From the NCBI GenBank assembly GCA_036337295.1, contig JAYZEN010000001.1:372001-436000 (forward strand): a DNA stretch of 64,000 nucleotides, read 5' to 3'. This DNA comes from Ketobacter sp036337295 (lineage in GTDB: Bacteria > Pseudomonadota > Gammaproteobacteria > Pseudomonadales > Ketobacteraceae). Shown piece after piece: positions 9,555 through 18,658 of the stretch; positions within the stretch are counted from its first letter, which is position 1; the number at the start of each line of letters is the position of its first letter. Both the position numbers and the translations under genes were made by a program. A model generated the notes under the pieces. It saw only the letters and a program-made list of their open reading frames with translations, did not search any database and was not told where the DNA came from.

Positions 9555-10403
9555 ATGAACGCCGACGTGAAATCCCTGGAGCGGGCCTCCCGCTTCACAC
9601 CCCCGCCTTTGCATCAAGTAAAGTCCGCCAACCGCCTGGCCCGATTCTATTTCAACCCACAATTCCAGGGGCTGGAGCATGTGGACCCACTGAAACCGGC
9701 GCTCTATGTCTGCAACCACACCCTGTACGGCATGCTGGACGGCCCGCTGCTGTACGAAAAGCTGTACGAAGAGAAAGGCATCGTACTGCGGGCCCTGGGG
9801 GACAGCTTTCATTTTAAGGTGCCGCTCTGGGGCAAACTGCTGAAGCGCTCCGGCACCGTAGAGGGCACGCGAGAAAACTGTTCCCGGCTGATGGAACAGG
9901 GCGAGCACATCCTGGTGTATCCCGGTGGCGGCCGCGAGGTGGCCAAGCGCAAAGGCGAGCAAGGCAAACTCACCTGGAAAACCCGCACCGGCTTCGCCTA
10001 TATGGCCATGAAGTACCAGTACCCCATCATTCCCATCGCCGCCATCGGCGCCGACGATGCCCTGGACATTGTCTGGGATGCCTATGACTTCATGCAAAAT
10101 CCCGTGGGGCGCTGGATTCTGGATCACGATCGCCACAACACCCTGCGCGGTGGCGAGCTGGTCATGCCCCTCTGCAAGGGCGTTGGGCCCACCCTCCTGC
10201 CGCGCCCGGAAAAATTCTATTTCTCCATCGGCAAGCCCATTGATACCAGTGCATTTCACGGACAGGAAAACGACAAGGAAATGCAGTGGCAGCTGCGCTA
10301 CCAGACCATGCAGGCCATCGAAGCGGAAATGAACAAACTGCAGCAGGTGCGCCAGCGGGACCCAAGCGTCGGCGTGATGCGAAAGTGGCTGACCCGGCGC
10401 TAG
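9555..10403 (+). CDS. DAGAT/TMEM68-like acyltransferase
   Basis: Member of the lysophospholipid acyltransferase superfamily, probably transferring an acyl chain to glycerol, a lysophospholipid or another alcohol. The active-site block reads CNHTLYGMLDGP near residue 52. His and Asp are six residues apart, unlike the classic HX4D spacing but like the diacylglycerol acyltransferase and phytyl-ester-synthase branch. The glycerol-binding block YPGGGREVAK (near 124) also matches that branch. It has no clear membrane anchor. It converges on, and overlaps by four bases, the next gene. In oil-degrading bacteria such enzymes can make storage lipids; that is inference here. Confidence 0.75.
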   Translation: MNADVKSLERASRFTPPPLHQVKSANRLARFYFNPQFQGLEHVDPLKPALYVCNHTLYGMLDGPLLYEKLYEEKGIVLRALGDSFHFKVPLWGKLLKRSGTVEGTRENCSRLMEQGEHILVYPGGGREVAKRKGEQGKLTWKTRTGFAYMAMKYQYPIIPIAAIGADDALDIVWDAYDFMQNPVGRWILDHDRHNTLRGGELVMPLCKGVGPTLLPRPEKFYFSIGKPIDTSAFHGQENDKEMQWQLRYQTMQAIEAEMNKLQQVRQRDPSVGVMRKWLTRR

Positions 10404-11551
10404 CTGAAGCCCACACTGTGGCGGTGAATGGACTCCCGCTTCCAGACAAAACCTTCAATGAAATAGTGGAAGAAGCCGCAGATAAACAACACCTGCAGCC
10501 ACAGCGACAGGGTGCCCGGCAGATCCCGGGAAAATGACAACGGTGCAGCGGGGTCCATAAAACATTTCTGCGGCAGGTGGTTGCTGGTTCCCAGCAGGGT
10601 ATCCACCAGCATCGAGCCGCATTCAATGGAATTGGCCAGCAGGATGGCCAGCAACGGGCATAACAACAGCGGTGTCAGCGGGATGAAACGCAACCAGCGG
10701 TACACCAGGTTGCGATGGCGCTCCCGGTTGCGATTGTGATCGTGCACTGCGTAGACCTGGAACGCCGTCAGGTCGTGGATAAAGCGCGGAATCATCACCA
10801 CAAACACATTGTAATCCAGCACCAGCATGGCATAGCTCACCGGCAGGATAGCCAGATTACCCAAGCCGTACCAGGTGCCCAGTGCACGTCGGGATTGTCG
10901 CCACAATGGAATGCCCGCCAGGGTAGCCAGCACCACCGAGATCAGGGCAGCGTCCAGCACCAGGCGCTCCAGCTCCATTCCAAACAGATACTCCCCCTGC
11001 AGATAAATCCCCCCGAACACCTTCACATACATCAAGGCCCCCGCCAGGGTGGACAGACCCCGCCAACGGTAAAAGGCCAGCGCCCGGGGCGTCACCCGCA
11101 TCAACATCAGGCCGATGCCGAATTGCTGCGACAGCACATGCCACACGGTGTAGGTGGAATAAAACAGAAAGAAGGCCAGGTACACCTGGTCCGCCACATG
11201 GCGGGACGCCACCAACGGCACCAGAATATTCACCGCCAGCACCAGGGGCACGATCACCGCCAACCCCAACACCAGTTTACGCCGATAGAACTGCCAGTAT
11301 TCCTGGTCCGCCAGGGTCACCAGCGACGACACAATGTGGGGGAAGTTGAAGACGATGGCCCAGATCAGAAGCTCGGCGGGATACTGCGGCAACCACTGAT
11401 CGCGCCATTGGTGGTGCCAGAACAGCGCGTCCATCCCCACCAACTGCAGCAGCGCCGGCATCACCAGGTACAGCGACAGCAGGCCAACGCTGCTCACCGA
11501 CAGGGCGCGGGAAACAGGTGCAGGGGCAGGGGCAGCGGCGGCAATGGACAT
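10400..11551 (-). CDS. Polytopic membrane protein of unknown function
   Basis: About 383 aa with roughly eight to ten hydrophobic segments. I do not recognise the family. Conserved-looking polar residues lie at membrane edges: FPHIVSS, WHVLSQQFGIGLM, and a His/Asp-rich block RFIHDLTAFQVYAVHDHNRN followed by more His and Arg. Repeated His near membranes could bind metal or heme, but this is only suggestive. The ATG at 11551 is chosen over a TTG at 11560, as the extra residues look unrelated to a signal; no clear ribosome site is seen. It follows the TonB cluster on the same strand after 135 bases and converges with the acyltransferase gene. Confidence 0.6.
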   Translation of the reverse strand: MSIAAAAPAPAPVSRALSVSSVGLLSLYLVMPALLQLVGMDALFWHHQWRDQWLPQYPAELLIWAIVFNFPHIVSSLVTLADQEYWQFYRRKLVLGLAVIVPLVLAVNILVPLVASRHVADQVYLAFFLFYSTYTVWHVLSQQFGIGLMLMRVTPRALAFYRWRGLSTLAGALMYVKVFGGIYLQGEYLFGMELERLVLDAALISVVLATLAGIPLWRQSRRALGTWYGLGNLAILPVSYAMLVLDYNVFVVMIPRFIHDLTAFQVYAVHDHNRNRERHRNLVYRWLRFIPLTPLLLCPLLAILLANSIECGSMLVDTLLGTSNHLPQKCFMDPAAPLSFSRDLPGTLSLWLQVLFICGFFHYFIEGFVWKRESIHRHSVGFS

Positions 11552-11686
11552 AGGGCACAAGTCCGAAAAAGGCTAACCTGATCGAGACAACGTGATGGAG
11601 ACAATGATTAAGGATGCTATCTCAGCGGCCGCTCACTGCCAAGACCAGCCCAGGCGGATTGGACCATTCAGATAGGGTGAACCGCC

Positions 11687-13048
11687 TCACGAGCTGGGTT
11701 GGCGCGGTTGGCAGGGCCCGCTGGGGCGCGCAGGCAGGCTGCCGTTGACGCCTTCTGCTTCCAGTTTACGCAACCAGTGACCGGCCTGAGTGTTGGCGCC
11801 ACCGGTCAAGGTGGCACTGGCGAAGGCCTGGAAGGCCAACTCAGGCTGGTCCAGTTCATAGCGGCTGATGCCCAACAACAGGTTGGCCCTGGACAGGTAT
11901 TCCACAGCCACCGGTTTTTGACACAGCTGCAGCAACGCCTGTTGCATCTCGGGCCAGCGGGACTGCTGCATCAGGGTTTGCGCCCAAAACAGGTACAGAG
12001 GCGCCTCCCCGGTGCGTTGTGCCGCCAGCGCCAGCGCGGACAGGGCAGCCCCCTGCTCCCGCGCCTGCCACCAGTACTCAAACAGGCGCTTGTAGTGTTC
12101 ACCGCTGGCGGCAACGATACCCTGCTCCATCTCCTGTTGCAGCTGTTGGGCACCGGCAAAGGGATTACCCTGCAACACATACAGACTGCTCAGCAACAGG
12201 CCATTGGCCTCATCCCGCAACAGCCCCTGCCGCCGTGCCAGCATCAGGTATTGAAGCGCGGCTGCGGTGTCCTGTTGCTTCAACTGCAGCGACACCATCT
12301 GCGACCAGTACTCCGGATTGGCCGGGTCGTGCTCCAGCAACAGCTTCGAGGCCCGGCTGCAGAGCGCAAAATCCTGGATACCGTAAGCCAGCGCCACCAC
12401 CTGCTGGTACAGCGGCACCGTGGCGGCTTGCAGCAGAGGCGCAATCTGCATGAAGTACTCCAGGGTGTCCGCCACCGGCAGATATTCCCCCAGCGCAAAC
12501 TGAATCCGAGCCTGGGTCAGAACCAGGCTGGCATCGGTCAGGGTGTTCACTGGCCCCCGGGGTTGCCGCACCTGGGGTTCCAGGACCAGAGGTTCCAGCA
12601 CCAGGCGAGCCTGCCGGGGCTGCCTGTCCAACAGGTAGATCTCCGCCAGTTCCCGCCGCAGCTCCAGTGCCACCAACGGCGCCAGGGCATCCGCCTGCAA
12701 AGCAGACTGGTAATACTCGATCGCCTTTTCGTAATCTCCCTGCTGGACAAAATGGCGAGCCAACTGGGAGCCTACGCTGGCCTTGGCGTAAGCGCTGGAA
12801 AGGGATTTGAAACCCGCCTCCAGTTCGCTGATGCTGACGCGGGCGGATTCGGTTAAGGAGGTCTGCGGATTCAGCAGCAGCTTGCTGCGATATTGCTCCG
12901 CCGAGCAGGGGAACGCGCACATCAGCCCGAGCACGGCTATGGGCCATGTCGATGCCATGAGACGCGCTATTCTGACTATCCGGGCCAGCCCCTTGTTCAC
13001 AACGTTTTGCCCCTTGATATCAACCTTTCTCATTCCAAACGGGTTCAT
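11687..13048 (-). CDS. TPR protein of TonB2/TtpC-type transport cluster
   Basis: Exported protein of 453 aa, with signal peptide ending near residue 50 (MCAFPCSAEQY) then many tetratricopeptide-like helices across the rest, for example GDYEKAIEYYQSALQADA near 105-125. A periplasmic TPR protein regularly ends gene clusters made of DUF3450, TtpC, ExbB2, ExbD2 and TonB2, as in Vibrio. It starts 11 bases after tonB, so it is in the same operon. It probably helps assemble or stabilise the energy transducer; its exact function is not established. Upstream of the ATG there is only a weak GGG; an in-frame ATG at 13033 is an alternative. Confidence 0.75.
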   Translation of the reverse strand: MNPFGMRKVDIKGQNVVNKGLARIVRIARLMASTWPIAVLGLMCAFPCSAEQYRSKLLLNPQTSLTESARVSISELEAGFKSLSSAYAKASVGSQLARHFVQQGDYEKAIEYYQSALQADALAPLVALELRRELAEIYLLDRQPRQARLVLEPLVLEPQVRQPRGPVNTLTDASLVLTQARIQFALGEYLPVADTLEYFMQIAPLLQAATVPLYQQVVALAYGIQDFALCSRASKLLLEHDPANPEYWSQMVSLQLKQQDTAAALQYLMLARRQGLLRDEANGLLLSSLYVLQGNPFAGAQQLQQEMEQGIVAASGEHYKRLFEYWWQAREQGAALSALALAAQRTGEAPLYLFWAQTLMQQSRWPEMQQALLQLCQKPVAVEYLSRANLLLGISRYELDQPELAFQAFASATLTGGANTQAGHWLRKLEAEGVNGSLPARPSGPCQPRQPSS

Positions 13049-13059
13049 CCCAAACTGGC

Positions 13060-13752
13060 TCAGTCCAGATAAGGACTGTTGTCCGGGTAATCGCGCCAGA
13101 ATAACTGGATTTTCTGGGTCAGGATCAGTTCGCCTGCGTGGTCCAGGTCACGCATGTCGTACAGCCAGTCCTCCACCGCACGCACCACATTTTCTTCGAA
13201 CACCCCACCGGGATGCGCGTCCAGCACTCTTACATCGGCGGTGCGACCTTCCCGGGTCAAACGAAAGGCCACCCGTACCCATCCATCAATTTTATGCTGC
13301 CAGGCCCGCTCCGGAATATTGGGGCGACGGGTTGCCAGGGGCACCACTTCGATGTAGCCCCGCCCCTTTTCGCCTTCCTGCAGGCCATCCCCCGACAGGG
13401 GCGCTGACCAGCCACTGTGTGGCGCGGCGATGGTGGGAGCAAAATCCTGCAGCGTCGGAACCGGCGCCGAGGGCAGCGGGAGTGGCGCCGACTGCGCCTG
13501 CAGGGGCGCCGCCAACACCGGGATCAGGTCACTGGCCTGTGGCGGTGCAGACTGAGGTTCTGTAGCCGTGGATGTTTCTGCTGCGGTGTCCGGGGGCGGC
13601 TCGGCCGGCAAGTCCACCATGCGCAGCTCGGTAACGGCTTCCGCCAGCAATACCTCGGCCTGGTCGGAACGGACCAGCTGCAGCATAAAGCCGAACAACA
13701 ACAACGACACCACCACACCCAGCAGCGCGCCCGCCAACAACCGGGGAATCAC
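13060..13752 (-). CDS. tonB: TonB-family energy transducer
   Basis: Inner-membrane protein reaching through the periplasm to drive TonB-dependent receptors. It has one N-terminal membrane helix (residues 5-27), a Pro/Ala-rich spacer (about 50-110), and a C-terminal TonB domain with PNIPERAWQHKIDGWVRVAF, then the typical beta strands ending near residue 225. At 230 aa with a short spacer it fits TonB2-type proteins. It overlaps exbD by four bases (ATGA). Receptor partners are not in the window; the heme permease genes upstream suggest iron or heme uptake. Confidence 0.88.
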   Translation of the reverse strand: MIPRLLAGALLGVVVSLLLFGFMLQLVRSDQAEVLLAEAVTELRMVDLPAEPPPDTAAETSTATEPQSAPPQASDLIPVLAAPLQAQSAPLPLPSAPVPTLQDFAPTIAAPHSGWSAPLSGDGLQEGEKGRGYIEVVPLATRRPNIPERAWQHKIDGWVRVAFRLTREGRTADVRVLDAHPGGVFEENVVRAVEDWLYDMRDLDHAGELILTQKIQLFWRDYPDNSPYLD

Positions 13753-14159
13753 GGTGTGCCCGGCCTGGCCGCAATGGCAATCTGGTCGATGCCCGCCAAC
13801 CGGATCTGGTCCATTACTTTGACCAGGATGCCGGTGTCGGCCCGTTCATCAGACTGCACCACCACCGTACCCTGGGGGCTCTCTGCATGCATGCGCGCCA
13901 CTTTGGCTTTTAACGCCCGCACATCGATGGGCCGGCCATCGATCCAGATATCACCGGATTCATGAATGGCGATGAGAATGTTGGCACTCTCCTGCCGCTG
14001 GGCGGTGTCCGCCTGGGGCGTGTTCACGGCAATGCCGGATTCCTTCACGAACGAGGTGGTGACGATGAAAAAGATCAGCATGATGAACACCACATCCAGC
14101 ATGGGCGTCAAGTCCAGCTCGGTGTCCTGCTCCGGCGCACGATGTCTACGGGTTGCCAT
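13749..14159 (-). CDS. exbD: ExbD/TolR-family biopolymer transport protein
   Basis: Small inner-membrane subunit of the proton channel powering TonB. One membrane helix carries the essential Asp (LDLTPMLDVVFIMLIFFIV, about residues 15-34), followed by a periplasmic domain. The start at 14159 is preferred over 14219 because it gives the usual 136-aa ExbD with the basic N-terminus MATRRHR and has a GGGGAGCGG stretch just upstream. It overlaps exbB by 14 bases and tonB by four. Confidence 0.9.
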   Translation of the reverse strand: MATRRHRAPEQDTELDLTPMLDVVFIMLIFFIVTTSFVKESGIAVNTPQADTAQRQESANILIAIHESGDIWIDGRPIDVRALKAKVARMHAESPQGTVVVQSDERADTGILVKVMDQIRLAGIDQIAIAARPGTP

Positions 14160-14736
14160 GGCCCGCTCCCCGCTGACCGAACGCTGCATTGCCGGAGCCA
14201 GCATTGCCAGGGCCAGCACTGCCGGAAAGCGTCAGGCTGTCGGCAAAACGTTGCAGCCCCTGCCGGGTCCAGCGCTGCAGTTGGGCCAGCATATACAGAC
14301 CACTGATGGAGATCACCAATCCTGCCATGGTGGGCAAGGTCGCGCGGTACACACCCCGCGCCATACCCTGGGCATCGCTGGTGCCTTCCCAGGCGATCAC
14401 ATCAAACACCGCCACCATACCGGTTACAGTTCCCAACAAACCCAATAGCGGACACAGCAGCACCAAGGTTCGCAGCAACCCTAAACACTGATTCAGGCGA
14501 ATGGACATTTCCACAATCAACCCCTCCCGCACCCGGTGGGCAAACCAGGATTGCCGATCCACGCGCTGCAACCATTGCTGCCTCAGCATCGCGCTCTGGC
14601 GGCGCGACACCCACAACAAATACAGGAGCCGTTCACCGATCAGAGTCCACATCAACACCGACACCAGCAGCAATAGCCAGATCACAGGACCACCCTGATG
14701 GGCAAAGTCGGTGAGCGCCCGCCACAATTCACTCAT
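14146..14736 (-). CDS. exbB: ExbB-type MotA/TolQ/ExbB proton channel protein
   Basis: Three-helix inner-membrane subunit (196 aa) of the proton channel that powers TonB. The first helix is near residues 15-35 (GGPVIWLLLLVSVLMW). The paired channel helices hold CPLLGLLGTVTGMVAVFD and LPTMAGLVISISGLYML, the family hallmark. The start at 14736 gives the normal N-terminus MSELWRAL; the longer frame upstream belongs to ttpC sequence. It overlaps ttpC by eight bases. This is the short ExbB2-like partner of the larger TtpC protein. Confidence 0.88.
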   Translation of the reverse strand: MSELWRALTDFAHQGGPVIWLLLLVSVLMWTLIGERLLYLLWVSRRQSAMLRQQWLQRVDRQSWFAHRVREGLIVEMSIRLNQCLGLLRTLVLLCPLLGLLGTVTGMVAVFDVIAWEGTSDAQGMARGVYRATLPTMAGLVISISGLYMLAQLQRWTRQGLQRFADSLTLSGSAGPGNAGSGNAAFGQRGAGHGNP

Positions 14737-16144
14737 GGGGAGCCTCAGTGCGCTCCAGGCGCGCCGCCAGCAATCCGGCCGACTGCTCATCCAGCCGCTG
14801 CACCAGGTTGCGGGACAGGGACACCACAAAACTGTGGGAAAACAGCAGCGGGATGGCCACCACCAAACCCAGCACGGTGGTCATCAGGGCCTGGGATATG
14901 CCGCCGGCCATCAGTTTGGGGTCGCCGTTTCCAAACAGGCTAATGGATTGAAAGGTGAGGATCATGCCGGTGACCGTACCCAGCAATCCCAGCAGGGGCG
15001 CCACGGCGGCCAGCAGTTTGATAAAATTCTGGCCCCGTTCCAGCGCCGGCAGTTCCGCCAACACCATCTCGTCCAGTTTGAACTGATAGTTCTCCTGGTT
15101 CGCAGTGCGCACGCGTCCGGCCTGCAACAACACCCGCCCCAGGGGATTGCCTGCGGAAGGCGTGTGCAGTTGTTTCAACTGGGCGTTGACCCGGGCGGTG
15201 ACCCACAGCAGATAGCCGATGCGCCACAGCGCCAGCAAGGCCCCCACGCCCCCCAGGGCCAATATGATGACACCGATCCAGCCCGCCTGGGCGACGCGCT
15301 CCGCCAGCGCCGGGCTGTGTCCCAACTGGCGGATCAGGGCACCTCGGGTGGGGTCCACCACCCAGGTTCTGATGGCCGTGCCGGGGGCGCCCGAAGGGGA
15401 TGCGGCCTCCACAGTGCGCAGGTAACGCGCCGGAGGCTGCATGGCCGGGCGCAGCAATTCCTGCGTTTCCGGCAGATACTGCAGGAAACCCTCGGCGGCA
15501 AACACCGTGAACGTCCCCACCCGGGTCAGCGGGGCGGTCTGGGCGCGACCGGCACCATCCACAAACTGGCCGTCAAACTGCACCACCCTGCCCGCGGCGG
15601 TCATTTCCTCCTGGGTAATCAGCCACAGGGCTTCCAGATCCTCCACCGTAGGCAGGTCTGCCAGGGCCGCCAGCCGCTGCAATTGTGCCGACCGCTGTGG
15701 AAACTGCAGGGACACCGGCGATTGTTGCAGACTGGCGGCAGTCTCACCGGCGATGCGGGAAAACGTGCCCTGCAGCGCGCGCAACTGTTGCCCCTGCCGG
15801 GCGATGGCGTCTTCCAGGGCGCGCACCTCAGCCGTCACCCGCTCCAGTTCCGCCTGCAGGGGTTGCAGCGATTGTTCCTGCTGCAGCTTTGCGCTGCGGG
15901 CCTGTTCCAGTTTGCGCTGCTGGTCTTTCTGCTCCGCCAGGAAACGCTGCTCGCGGGCCTGCCACTGTGCTCTCTGCTGAGCCCGCTCCTGCTTCAGCTG
16001 ATCCAGCAGTTGCTGCAAGGAAGGCTGGCCGGATTGTGTATTCGCCACCACAGGCCGCGGCGCTAACAACAAAAGACTCAGCAACAGGCTCAGCAATAAT
16101 CCCATTGCCAGCCCCGGCAACGTGGTGTTTAACGGCCCCATCAT
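14729..16144 (-). CDS. ttpC: TtpC-type MotA/TolQ/ExbB protein with long periplasmic domain
   Basis: Inner-membrane component special to TonB2 systems. It has a signal/anchor segment (about 5-28), a Gln-rich coiled coil (about 45-130, many EQxRxQ-type repeats), a periplasmic domain, then three membrane helices in the last 220 residues with APLLGLLGTVTGMILTFQ, the ExbB channel signature. Length about 471 aa. The start at 16144 overlaps the DUF3450 stop as ATGA; a GTG at 16153 is possible. In Vibrio, TtpC is required for TonB2 but not TonB1 transport, which indicates this cluster's type. The symbol is by analogy. Confidence 0.85.
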   Translation of the reverse strand: MMGPLNTTLPGLAMGLLLSLLLSLLLLAPRPVVANTQSGQPSLQQLLDQLKQERAQQRAQWQAREQRFLAEQKDQQRKLEQARSAKLQQEQSLQPLQAELERVTAEVRALEDAIARQGQQLRALQGTFSRIAGETAASLQQSPVSLQFPQRSAQLQRLAALADLPTVEDLEALWLITQEEMTAAGRVVQFDGQFVDGAGRAQTAPLTRVGTFTVFAAEGFLQYLPETQELLRPAMQPPARYLRTVEAASPSGAPGTAIRTWVVDPTRGALIRQLGHSPALAERVAQAGWIGVIILALGGVGALLALWRIGYLLWVTARVNAQLKQLHTPSAGNPLGRVLLQAGRVRTANQENYQFKLDEMVLAELPALERGQNFIKLLAAVAPLLGLLGTVTGMILTFQSISLFGNGDPKLMAGGISQALMTTVLGLVVAIPLLFSHSFVVSLSRNLVQRLDEQSAGLLAARLERTEAPHE

Positions 16145-16911
16145 GGATGCCACTCCGTCACCAAAGGCAGCGGCAACAACTCGGGTGCCACCCGCCCTTG
16201 TGCCACTTTAATGCCGTCCAGGATGCCCGCCATGGCAGAGCGTGCAATCTCTTGTGGCAATGGCTGCCATTGTTGTTGCTGCGAATGCCAGAACCCCGCC
16301 TCGGAACCGTCGGGGGTCACAAAGTAAAGCGCCAGGCGCCCCACCCGCAGGCACTCCACACTGCGGGTCTCCCCCTGCCACTGAATCTGCGTGCGATAGG
16401 CTTCCAGGTTATAGCTATAATCCAGTTCGACCTGGAAGGCTTCCATCATCAGCTGAAAACGATCCGCCAATGACAGACCGGGATCGAGAATGCGTTCCCG
16501 CAACAGCAACACCGCATCAATCCGTTCCGGGTGGTGAAACGGAAGATCCGCTACCACGAATTGCTCCAGGGCCTGCACCATGCTTAACAGTAGGGGGGCG
16601 AGTCGTTTTTCCGTAACCTGAATCTGATCCAGCGCCTGTTGCAATTGCTGTTGCTTGCCCTGCTGCTGTTCCAGCGCCAGTAACAGCTGCTGCTTGCGGG
16701 TTGCGTGGAAGTCACTGTCCAGCATCAACTGCTGGTATTCCTCCAGCAGGCTCTGGGTTTTGGCCGCCAGCTTGTCCACAGTCTTCTGGGAGGCTGCCCC
16801 CTGATCGTTGATCTCGCGGGCGACTTGCAAGCTATCATCCAACGTGCCGGCCATGGCCGGCAGCGCCAGACTGCACAGACTCCACAGCAGTAACGCAGAC
16901 AGGTACCTCAT
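16141..16911 (-). CDS. DUF3450 family periplasmic protein
   Basis: Exported 256-aa protein with a signal peptide (MRYLSALLLWSLCSLALPAMA) and a long coiled-coil region (about 30-115, Gln/Leu-rich). The C-terminal part has conserved-looking GFWHSQQQQW. DUF3450 genes characteristically open TonB2/TtpC clusters; the molecular role is unknown. The start at 16911 gives a clean signal peptide, with GGGGGAA seven bases upstream. It is the first gene of the transducer unit, about 120 bases after the SDR gene on the same strand. Confidence 0.8.
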   Translation of the reverse strand: MRYLSALLLWSLCSLALPAMAGTLDDSLQVAREINDQGAASQKTVDKLAAKTQSLLEEYQQLMLDSDFHATRKQQLLLALEQQQGKQQQLQQALDQIQVTEKRLAPLLLSMVQALEQFVVADLPFHHPERIDAVLLLRERILDPGLSLADRFQLMMEAFQVELDYSYNLEAYRTQIQWQGETRSVECLRVGRLALYFVTPDGSEAGFWHSQQQQWQPLPQEIARSAMAGILDGIKVAQGRVAPELLPLPLVTEWHP

Positions 16912-17030
16912 ACTTTCCCCCATTAATCTGGTATCCGACACACACGATCATTCAAAAAATAGTACAACACACCGGGGTAGGGAAATCGAAACGGTTGTGG
17001 AGGCCACCTTACCCCGTTGCATGACCGGTG

Positions 17031-17798
17031 TCAGGCGGGTGTCGCGCCGTCAAAATAGGTGGGAATCTCGTCATTGGTCACCAGCACCCGCGGCGCTTTT
17101 TGTGGTGACAAGGCAAAGCGCACTGCGGCGGAGGCCAATACCTCCACATCAATCACCGGGCAGACCTGCTGCAACACTTTATACATGGGTTGCAGCGGCA
17201 CCGAGATCTTCAGCCAGGAGGGCAAACCGGGTACGGTTCTGCGGGTACCGGACACAAACCCCGCCCGCAGGCATACAGCGTTACCCAGGTTGTCCGCATC
17301 CCCCTGAATGCAGGTTTCGATTTTGCTTTTACCTTCGTAGTAACCGGGAATCAGGCGCGGAAACGGATACCACCAGTCGTCCATATTGGAGCGATCCCGG
17401 GTCATCACCACGAACTTTTCCGCGCCGATGGACTTGCTGATGGTGTAAGCATGGATGTTGGCATCACCGCAGGTGCGCACCATGTTCTGATTGGACCAGG
17501 GTGTGATGGCACCCACACAGGAAATACAGGCAAGAATCCGATAGCGTTGTGACACCGGCTGCAATGCCTCGATGACCGTGTGCGGTGCCAGCAGATCGCC
17601 CTGCAAAAAATGGAGCCGCTGGGTTTGATACGTGGGATTGGATCGAACCCAGGCCGGGGCCACTCCGGTTCGGCTCACCACAAAAAGGTGGCAGTGCGGG
17701 TCCTGCGACAGCGCCTGTGCCAACACCGCCGTGCCCACAAAACCGGTGCCACCGAACACGATCAGTGCCGAAGGCAATGTGCTGGATTGGGTCGGCAT
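17031..17798 (-). CDS. Atypical short-chain dehydrogenase/reductase-like NAD(P)-binding protein
   Basis: Rossmann-fold protein of 255 aa. The nucleotide-binding loop is FGGTGFVG (15-22), the atypical SDR pattern shared with NDUFA9-like and yeast Coq11-like proteins. A Tyr-x3-Lys pair is seen in AYTISKS, so catalysis is possible. It has no signal peptide. Genes on both sides serve heme and iron transport, and it follows hmuV by 74 bases, so it may be co-transcribed and Fur-controlled. A quinone or redox role is a guess from the fold only. Confidence 0.7.
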   Translation of the reverse strand: MPTQSSTLPSALIVFGGTGFVGTAVLAQALSQDPHCHLFVVSRTGVAPAWVRSNPTYQTQRLHFLQGDLLAPHTVIEALQPVSQRYRILACISCVGAITPWSNQNMVRTCGDANIHAYTISKSIGAEKFVVMTRDRSNMDDWWYPFPRLIPGYYEGKSKIETCIQGDADNLGNAVCLRAGFVSGTRRTVPGLPSWLKISVPLQPMYKVLQQVCPVIDVEVLASAAVRFALSPQKAPRVLVTNDEIPTYFDGATPA

Positions 17799-17872
17799 GG
17801 GGTCCCCCGTTTTTTGTTATGTCTGTCCGGGCTTAAGCATACACAGTGAGGGACGGGTCTAACAATGGGGTC

Positions 17873-18658
17873 CTAGCTCACCACCAACGGACACCCATAC
17901 AACGGATGCTCAATCACCTGCGCCTTCACATTGAAAACACACTCAATCAGATCCGGGCGCATGACCTCATCCGGCCTGCCCACCGCCACCGGCTGACTGT
18001 TGTGCAGCATCATAATGCGGTCGGCAAAACGGGCGGCCAGATTCAGGTCATGTACGATTACCAGCACGGTCACGGCTTTACCGCAAACATCCCGTACCAA
18101 GCGCATCAAATCCAACTGGTGCGCCAGATCCAACGCCGAAGTCGGCTCATCCAGCAACAGCAGACGCCGCCCCAGGGCAACCGGCTGCCAGATCTGCGTC
18201 AGTACCCTGGCCAGCTGTACCCGCTGCCGCTCACCACCCGACAACGCGGTGTAGTGGCGCTGCGCCAGATGCTGAACGTCACAGACCGTCATCACCTCCT
18301 CCACAATGGCGGCGTCGATTTCACGTCCGGTGGCGTGGGGCATGCGCCCCATCAAAATCACATCACGGGCCGCAAACGGAAAGCTCAGACTGGAGCTCTG
18401 CGGCATGACCGCGCGCACCTGGGCCAGGTGAGCGAGGGACCATTTGGCCAAGGGCGTACCGTCAAATATCACCTGTCCGGCACTGGGAGCCCATTCACCG
18501 GACAACAGGCGAAACAGGGTGCTCTTGCCGGCCCCGTTAGGCCCCACCACGGCCATGCACTCCCCTTCCAGTACGTGCAGGTCTGTGGGCTGCAACAGGG
18601 TGCGACCGGCCGCACGGAAGCTCAGGTTCGTCATCTGCAACACCGGTTCAGACCCCAT
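17873..18658 (-). CDS. hmuV: Heme ABC transporter ATP-binding protein HmuV
   Basis: ATPase of the inner-membrane heme importer. It has Walker A GPNGAGKST, signature LSGGERQRVQLARVL, Walker B LLLLDEP and the switch His in VHDLN. The length of about 261 aa and the MPQSSSLSFPF Q-loop context fit HmuV. The ATG at 18658 (MGSEPVLQ) overlaps hmuU by 11 bases; upstream in-frame codons read as permease sequence. It works with HmuU. No periplasmic binding protein (hmuT) or hemin receptor is found beside it. Confidence 0.88.
   Translation of the reverse strand: MGSEPVLQMTNLSFRAAGRTLLQPTDLHVLEGECMAVVGPNGAGKSTLFRLLSGEWAPSAGQVIFDGTPLAKWSLAHLAQVRAVMPQSSSLSFPFAARDVILMGRMPHATGREIDAAIVEEVMTVCDVQHLAQRHYTALSGGERQRVQLARVLTQIWQPVALGRRLLLLDEPTSALDLAHQLDLMRLVRDVCGKAVTVLVIVHDLNLAARFADRIMMLHNSQPVAVGRPDEVMRPDLIECVFNVKAQVIEHPLYGCPLVVS

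Noticed and set aside
14711..16066. 451-codon open frame on the plus strand
   Set aside because: Antisense to ttpC; composition is dominated by Gln, Gly and Arg as expected for a shadow frame.
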